Source: Polaromonas sp. (GTDB lineage: Bacteria; Pseudomonadota; Gammaproteobacteria; Burkholderiales; Burkholderiaceae_C). Taken from it: a stretch of DNA of 32,551 nt. The position numbers were made by a program, and so were the translations under genes. This document shows positions 24,174 through 32,551 of the stretch, in pieces (the stretch's first letter is position 1; the number at the start of each line of letters is the position of its first letter). The notes beneath the pieces were generated by a model. That model was not told the origin of the DNA. It made no database searches and was given only the letters and a program-made list of their open reading frames with translations. Location: NCBI GenBank assembly GCA_021737975.1, contig JAIPCZ010000029.1, positions 1-32,551 on the forward strand. The letters are read 5' to 3'.

Positions 24174-24838
24174 CGCGGGCTGCCGGGCGCCTGGCTTGCG
24201 ATTTGGCGCAAGGCCTGCTCAAACACCGCCGCGGGCTGGCCACCTGAAATGAGGTGCCGGTTGTTGATGATGACGGCGGGCACGGAATGAATGCCCTGGC
24301 TGCTGTAAAAAGCCTGCGCTTCACGCACCTCGCCGGTGAATTCGTCGCTGGCCAGAATCTGGCTGGCGCGCGCCAGGTCCAGCCCGGCCTGCGCCACTGC
24401 GGCCAGCAGCACCTCGGTTGACTCCATGGCCAGGCTGTTGCTGTGGCAGGCCACCAGCAAGGCCTTTTTCAGGGCCAGTTGCCGCTCTGGCGATTCCGTC
24501 CCGGCCCAATGCAGCAGGCGGTGCGCGGCAAAGGTGTTGTAGATGCGGCCACGGCCCGACGGGTTGAAGGTAAAACCGACATCGGCACCGCGCTGGCGGA
24601 TGGTGTCGCGAATCTGCGCCTGCTGCTCGCCGCTTGAGCCGTATTTTTGCGTCAGGTGCTCGGTAATGTCCTGGCCGCCCGCCGGCATCTGCGGGTTGAG
24701 CTCGAACGGCTGAATGTGCAGTTGCACGGTCACTTCGCCCTGCAAGTTGCCAAGGGCCTGCTCCAGGGCCGCCAGACCGATGGCGCACCAAGGGCAGGAG
24801 ATGTCGGAAACAAAGTCAATTTTGAGTGGGGCGGTCAT
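24170..24838 (-). CDS. FrnE-like DsbA-family oxidoreductase, cytoplasmic
   Basis: A 222-residue DsbA-fold protein of the FrnE/2-hydroxychromene-carboxylate-isomerase-like group. The active site CPWC lies in FVSDISCPWCAIGLAALEQAL near residues 15-18. Later features are PFELNPQMPAGG, FNPSGRGRIYNTFAAHRLLHWA and the cis-proline region GIHSVPAVIINNRHLISGGQP. There is no signal peptide, so it works in the cytoplasm, unlike the DsbA-like protein of the copper operon. The ATG at 24838 starts just before the thioredoxin strand; the TTG at 24880 would add only an unstructured tail. Substrates are unknown; polyketide, thiol-stress or isomerase roles exist in the family. It lies 63 bp downstream of the kinase gene cluster on the same strand. 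Confidence 0.88.
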   Translation of the reverse strand: MTAPLKIDFVSDISCPWCAIGLAALEQALGNLQGEVTVQLHIQPFELNPQMPAGGQDITEHLTQKYGSSGEQQAQIRDTIRQRGADVGFTFNPSGRGRIYNTFAAHRLLHWAGTESPERQLALKKALLVACHSNSLAMESTEVLLAAVAQAGLDLARASQILASDEFTGEVREAQAFYSSQGIHSVPAVIINNRHLISGGQPAAVFEQALRQIASQAPGSPR

Positions 24839-24901
24839 GTGGGGGCTGGGCCTGGCGGTAAAAGCAGGATTGTCCGGCAAGCGGAAAAGCCGTGCGCAGG
24901 G

Positions 24902-26794
24902 TCAGCCCACCACGTTGCCAGCCGGGAAAATCAGGCTCACGGTGGTGCCCTGCCCGGGCACGCTGCCGAGCGCCATGTGGCCATAGTGCAGCGCCATGAT
25001 TTCCTTGACGATGCTCATGCCCAAACCGGTGCCAGACACCTTGCCGGAGGTGTCTGCGCGGTAAAAGCGCTCACCCACGCGCCCGGCCTCGTCAGGTGTC
25101 ATGCCGACGCCCTGGTCGGTGATGTGAATGGCGATTTGGTCCGGCAGGCTTTGCACCGCAATGTGCACCGGCTCGCCCGGCGCCGAGTACTTGTAGGCAT
25201 TGGACAGAACATTGAGCAGGGCCATCTGGGCCTTCTTCTGGTCGGCCCACAAAAACACCGGCTCGGCGGGGAGTGCCAGCGAGGGCAGTGCCCGGCCGTC
25301 CGACAGCTTGAGGCCGCGCACCACGTGATCGATCAATGCCTGCACCGGCACGGCTTCAAAGACAAAATCCTTGCCCTGCAAGGCCTCGATGCGGGCCAGG
25401 TCCAGCAACTCGTTGAGGATGGACGCCATGAGCTTGGACTGGCGGTAAATGATTTCCAGAAACTCCCTGCGCTCGGCCTCGCTCAGTTGTTCGGTCAGCA
25501 GCACTTCGGCAAAGCCGTAAATGCCTGACATGGGCGTGCGCAATTCGTGCGCCGCGGTGGACAGAAATTCGCTTTTCATGCGGTCGACCGCGGTTTCATG
25601 GCTGATGTCGCGCAGCGAAAGAATCTGCGATATGGAATGTTCCTGCGATTCGCGCAAGGACACTTTCAGCACGCGCCGACTCGAGGCGGCTTCGCCCGGC
25701 GCCTCTTTCAATTCAAACACCTGGTTCGGCTCATTGCCCCTGCCTGCCTGTGCCGCGTCGCGCAGCGCGGCCAGACCCTGAAAACGCGCCTCTGGCGGGC
25801 ACAAGTCCGCCAGGCGCCGGGAAAATGCCAGCTCGTCGAGCCCGATCACCTCGGCACTTGACAGCCCGGTGAGCGTGGTGAAAGCCGGGCTCGCATACTT
25901 GACCAGTTGATGATCGAAAGCCACGAAACCGTCCGGGCTCAGGGCAAAAATAGCGTCAAGTTGCGCGCTGTGCTCGCTCAGCAGCACCTCAGCCGCCTTG
26001 CGCTCGCTGATGTCGACAAAGCTGCCCACCATGCGCAGCGGCTTGCCCTCGGCATCACGCTCCACCACGTCGCCACGGTCGAGCACCCAGACTTCCTGCT
26101 GGCCTTGCAGGCACATGCGGTGTTCGCTCTGATAATGCGCCTTGCCCGCCAGGCAGTCCTGCAACTTCTCCATCACCTGGGCCTGGTCATCGGGATGCAG
26201 CAGCGCGGCGAATTCATTCAGCGGGTGCTGCAGGTAGGCCGCATCGAGGCCGGTGATCTGGCACCAGCGTCGGTTGTGCGTGACGATGCCGGTGCGGATG
26301 TCCCAGTCCCAGATGCCTTCACCGGTGGCGTCAAGCACATAGTTCAGGCGACGCTCGCTGGCTTCCAGCTTGAGCTGGACCTTTTTGAGCTCGGAGACAT
26401 CGTTGGCAATCACCAGGATCTGCTTGTTTCCTTCAGGCGTGGTCAGCGGGATCTTGATGGACTGGTAGTAAGCGGTCTCGCCGCTGGCCGCGTTGGTGGA
26501 CTCTTCCATGACCACTTGGGTCTGGTCCTGCGACATGACTTCGCGCACGTTTTGCAGGTAAAAAGCCACCTGCTCGGCATTTGGGTTGAAGGCGCCGTCG
26601 TCCTTGCCAACCAACTGGTCCGGCGTGGTGCCGTAGAGCTGGGCCAGCGCGCGGTTGCCGAGCAAAAACTTGCCATCCCAATCCTTCATCAGGATGATGT
26701 TGGGATTCTCGTCAATGACCGTGCGCAGCAGCTTGTTGGCATCTTGCAGGTCGCTGCCAGGCGCGTCGGTGCTGCGTCGTTTGTGTGAGGTCAT
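24902..26794 (-). CDS. Cytoplasmic PAS-PAS-PAS histidine kinase
   Basis: A 630-residue soluble kinase without membrane helices. Three PAS domains (about 20-137, 146-268 with WDWDIRTG typical of PAS_3, and 279-398) are followed by HisKA with His416 in [13 protein letters not shown] and HATPase_c (about 505-625) with NVLSNAYKYS, ITDQGVGM and GTGLGMSIV. It has no receiver domain, so it must phosphorylate another protein; the REC-HD-GYP regulator encoded 34 bp upstream is the obvious candidate. From the third PAS domain to the end it closely resembles the kinase at 31386-32551, so the two arose by duplication. It is the last gene of the four-gene cluster. Confidence 0.93.
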   Translation of the reverse strand: MTSHKRRSTDAPGSDLQDANKLLRTVIDENPNIILMKDWDGKFLLGNRALAQLYGTTPDQLVGKDDGAFNPNAEQVAFYLQNVREVMSQDQTQVVMEESTNAASGETAYYQSIKIPLTTPEGNKQILVIANDVSELKKVQLKLEASERRLNYVLDATGEGIWDWDIRTGIVTHNRRWCQITGLDAAYLQHPLNEFAALLHPDDQAQVMEKLQDCLAGKAHYQSEHRMCLQGQQEVWVLDRGDVVERDAEGKPLRMVGSFVDISERKAAEVLLSEHSAQLDAIFALSPDGFVAFDHQLVKYASPAFTTLTGLSSAEVIGLDELAFSRRLADLCPPEARFQGLAALRDAAQAGRGNEPNQVFELKEAPGEAASSRRVLKVSLRESQEHSISQILSLRDISHETAVDRMKSEFLSTAAHELRTPMSGIYGFAEVLLTEQLSEAERREFLEIIYRQSKLMASILNELLDLARIEALQGKDFVFEAVPVQALIDHVVRGLKLSDGRALPSLALPAEPVFLWADQKKAQMALLNVLSNAYKYSAPGEPVHIAVQSLPDQIAIHITDQGVGMTPDEAGRVGERFYRADTSGKVSGTGLGMSIVKEIMALHYGHMALGSVPGQGTTVSLIFPAGNVVG

Positions 26795-26828
26795 GGCTGG
26801 GTGTGCTGAGGCTGACGGTAGGCGCGGG

Positions 26829-27974
26829 TCAGTTGCCGACTATTTTGGCCAAATGGGCCGCTTTTTTCTGCAACGCCTCGTCGCTGTCGGCATAACGCGC
26901 GGCAATGGCCTGAAACTCATCTTCCAGCGCCAGAAAGGCATCGACCACGTCCGGGTCAAAGTGCTGGCCGCGACCTTCCAGCAGGATGGCCTTGGCCTTG
27001 TCGTGGCCCATGCCGTCTTTGTAGACGCGCCGGCTGATGAGGGCATCGTAGACGTCAGCCAGCGCCATCAAACGCCCCGGGATCGGAATGGCGTCGCCTG
27101 CCAAACCTTGCGGATAACCGGAACCGTCCCACTTCTCATGGTGCGAGTAGACGATTTGCTTGGCAATCTGGATGAATTCCAGCGACTCCACACTGGCCGC
27201 CTGCGCCTGCATCAGGGCTTCATAACCCAGGCTTGGGTGGGTCTTCATGATCTCCATCTCGTGCGGCTCGTAGCGCCCGGGCTTGAGCAAAATGCGGTCA
27301 GGAATACCGACCTTGCCGATGTCGTGCAGCGGCGCGCACTTGAACAGCATGTCGATCACCCCGGGGGTCAGGAAACTGGAAAAACGCGGGTGCTCGAGCA
27401 ACTGTCTGCCCAGGGCGCGGATGTAATTCTGGGTGCGCCGCAAATGATTGCCGGTTTCCACGTCGCGCACCTCGGCCAGCGAGGCCAGTGCCAGAATGGT
27501 GACCTCCTGCAGCGCGGCCATGTCGCGCGCCCGCTTGGCCACCTCAAACTCCAGATATTCATTGTTGACCCGCAGGGTTCGGGCGTGGGTGGCATCGACC
27601 AGGTGCGCGCGCAGCCGCGACATGAGGATCTCGGGGCTGATCGGGCGGGTGATGTAGTCGACCGCGCCCAGGGCCATGCCCATTTCTTCGTTTTCCACCT
27701 CGTTCTTGCTGGTCAGGAAAATCACCGGGATATGCTGGGTGCGCGGGTTGGCCTTGAGCTCGCGGCAGACTTCATAGCCGTTGATGTCGGGCATCATGAT
27801 GTCGAGCAGGATCAGGTCGGGCTCGTCCTGGCTCACCATGGCGAGTGCCTTGGCGCCATGGTTGACCGCCTTGACGGTATAGGACTCATGCAGCAAGCCA
27901 AACAGCAGGGACAGATTTGCCGACGAGTCGTCCACGACCAAAACGGTGGGTTTAACGGGTAGAAACAGGTCCAT
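26829..27974 (-). CDS. REC-HD-GYP response regulator, predicted c-di-GMP phosphodiesterase
   Basis: A 381-residue RpfG-like regulator. The receiver domain (about 8-125) has DD at 15-16 and Asp58 in LILLDIMMPDING; the usual conserved lysine is replaced by Arg110 (DYITRPIS). A helical linker leads to an HD-GYP domain (about 150-345) with HDIGK (217-221) and HHEKWDGSGYP (278-288), all catalytic residues present. It should cut c-di-GMP when phosphorylated by one of the neighbouring kinases. The ATG at 27974 is preferred to GTG at 27980, since AGGTGG lies just upstream. It lies 7 bp after the hybrid kinase gene and 34 bp before the PAS kinase gene. Confidence 0.94.
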   Translation of the reverse strand: MDLFLPVKPTVLVVDDSSANLSLLFGLLHESYTVKAVNHGAKALAMVSQDEPDLILLDIMMPDINGYEVCRELKANPRTQHIPVIFLTSKNEVENEEMGMALGAVDYITRPISPEILMSRLRAHLVDATHARTLRVNNEYLEFEVAKRARDMAALQEVTILALASLAEVRDVETGNHLRRTQNYIRALGRQLLEHPRFSSFLTPGVIDMLFKCAPLHDIGKVGIPDRILLKPGRYEPHEMEIMKTHPSLGYEALMQAQAASVESLEFIQIAKQIVYSHHEKWDGSGYPQGLAGDAIPIPGRLMALADVYDALISRRVYKDGMGHDKAKAILLEGRGQHFDPDVVDAFLALEDEFQAIAARYADSDEALQKKAAHLAKIVGN

Positions 27975-27981
27975 GGCCACC

Positions 27982-31338
<3,357 letters not shown>

Positions 31339-31385
31339 GCTGGCAAACCTCATGTGACGCAGTGGTGTTGGTGCGATCACGGCAA

Positions 31386-32551
31386 TCAGTCCAGGGGAGC
31401 AGGGCGGGTGTCCTGGAGCGCGACGTCCAGGCTCACACGGGCGCGTGCGCCTGGGTCGAGGCTGTCCTGCAATGTGGCGTAAGTGGGCAGGCACAGTCGC
31501 ACCGTGGTGCCCAGGCCGGGGGCGCTTTCGATTTCGAGCGTGCCATGGTGCAGCGCCACAATTTCATTGACGATGCTCATGCCCAGGCCGGTTCCGGGGA
31601 TCTTGCCCGAGGTGTCGGCGCGGTAAAAGCGCTCGCCCACGCGCGCCAGTTGGGCCGGGCTCATGCCGATGCCATGGTCGGTGACTTCGATGCAGACCCC
31701 TGGCGCCTGGTTGGCGATGCTTTTGCTCCATGCCTTGAGTTCCACCGGGCCGCCATGTGGCGAGTATTTGAAGGCATTGGAGATGATATTGAGCAACATC
31801 TGGCGCAGCTTTCCGGCATCGACCATCAGGTACAAGGGCTGCTCGGGCAGCGTCAGTTCAAGGCCGCTGCGCCCGGCTGGCAAGGGGTAGGTGCGGGCCA
31901 CGTCGGAGATCAGCAATTGCAGGTCGACCCGGGTGTAGCGAAAGTCCTTGTCGCGGCGCGCCTCGATGCGGGCCAGGTCCAGCAGTTCGTTAAGAATGTT
32001 GGCCATCAACTTGGACTGGGTGTAAATGGTGTCCAGGAACTCGCGCTGTGTCACCGCGTCGAACTCTTCGTGCAGCAAAACTTCGGCATAACCAAAAATA
32101 CTTGCCATGGGGGTGCGCAGTTCATGGGCAGCAGTCGCCAGGAATTCGCTCTTCATCTGGTCGACCTCGGCCTCGCGGGTCACGTCACGCAGGAACAGAA
32201 TTTGCGACACGGTGCTGGAACGGCTGGACCGCAAGCCCAGTTGCAACACGCGTTTGGCCTGCTGGTTGAGTTCGATCAGGACGCGCTGGTCGGGTTTTCC
32301 GCCAGCCAGCTCTGCGCGCAGCGCCGCCACACCCAGGAAGGGCGTGCTGGCGGCGCAGCGCCACGCGAGCCAGATCGAGAAATCGTTTTCATCCACGCCT
32401 TCCAGCGTCTCCTTGCCCATGCCGGTCATTCGTCTGAAGGCCGGGCTGATGTAACTGACGCGTTTCTTGTCATCGAAGGAGACAAAACCGTCCGGGCTCA
32501 AGTCAAAAATGGCGTTGAGTTGCGCATTGCGCTCTTCCGTCAGGCCTTGTT
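31386..32551 (-). CDS. PAS histidine kinase, N-terminus outside the window
   Basis: The open frame continues past the right edge; about 388 C-terminal residues are visible. They include a PAS domain ([18 protein letters not shown]), HisKA with [16 protein letters not shown] and HATPase_c with [22 protein letters not shown] and GTGLGMSIV. The final residues (TRPAPLD) have no receiver domain. The sequence is strongly similar to the kinase at 24902-26794 along its visible length. It lies 47 bp upstream of the hybrid kinase gene, so it probably heads or continues the same operon. Whether more PAS, GAF or membrane segments precede it cannot be seen. Confidence 0.9.
   Translation of the reverse strand, partial: QGLTEERNAQLNAIFDLSPDGFVSFDDKKRVSYISPAFRRMTGMGKETLEGVDENDFSIWLAWRCAASTPFLGVAALRAELAGGKPDQRVLIELNQQAKRVLQLGLRSSRSSTVSQILFLRDVTREAEVDQMKSEFLATAAHELRTPMASIFGYAEVLLHEEFDAVTQREFLDTIYTQSKLMANILNELLDLARIEARRDKDFRYTRVDLQLLISDVARTYPLPAGRSGLELTLPEQPLYLMVDAGKLRQMLLNIISNAFKYSPHGGPVELKAWSKSIANQAPGVCIEVTDHGIGMSPAQLARVGERFYRADTSGKIPGTGLGMSIVNEIVALHHGTLEIESAPGLGTTVRLCLPTYATLQDSLDPGARARVSLDVALQDTRPAPLD

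Overview
The window reads as the chromosome of a GC-rich betaproteobacterium, most likely Burkholderiales/Comamonadaceae (Rhodoferax- or Polaromonas-like). This is inferred from base composition, strong G/C bias at third codon positions and gene content (DUF4389, DUF3025, HME-RND copper efflux, HD-GYP and PAS kinases). No rRNA, tRNA, CRISPR array, integrase or intact insertion sequence was seen. Many starts were moved inward from the longest reading frame to a codon with a ribosome binding site (RBS); several genes use GTG or TTG.

Layout. (1) 1-4109, minus strand: a tight signalling operon of a 76-aa protein of unknown function, a membrane Cache-HAMP-GAF-HD-GYP protein, a STAS-domain protein and a CHASE2 sensor that runs off the left edge. 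(2) 4227-5471: a deoxyinosine/hypoxanthine-DNA glycosylase, a small single-pass membrane protein and a DUF4389 membrane protein. (3) 5511-8880, minus: a DUF3025 protein, a cyclopropane-synthase-type lipid methyltransferase and a DHCR24-like FAD oxidoreductase. The last two match the gene pair known to make mid-chain methyl-branched fatty acids. (4) 9094-10600, minus: two fasciclin (FAS1) proteins, followed by a clear terminator. (5) 10601-11764: an accessory patch with an AT-rich palindrome, a roughly 50-bp relic of a second cusA-like gene, a HigB/HigA-type toxin-antitoxin pair and a repeat-like hairpin.

(6) 11765-21378: a complete copper/silver resistance locus. On the minus strand it runs cusF, a DsbB/BdbC-like and a DsbA/BdbD-like gene, then cusC, cusB (with a CusF-like domain fused at its C-terminus) and cusA. 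The divergent cusR-cusS two-component system is on the plus strand, with a 22-bp cop/cus-box-like palindrome between the two units. A disulfide-forming pair inside a copper efflux operon is the most interesting arrangement here, because the periplasmic Cus proteins encoded beside it contain no cysteine.

(7) 21385-24838: a noncoding stretch with two hairpins and one weak small ORF, then an ABC1/UbiB-type kinase overlapping a Stealth-family sugar-phosphate transferase, then a convergent FrnE-like DsbA-family protein. (8) 24902-32551, minus: a four-gene phosphorelay cluster of a PAS histidine kinase (cut by the right edge), a membrane hybrid kinase with HAMP-GAF-HisKA-HATPase-REC-Hpt, a REC-HD-GYP regulator, and a second cytoplasmic PAS kinase paralogous to the first. 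Both ends of the window therefore hold predicted c-di-GMP phosphodiesterases, each with its own sensory input.
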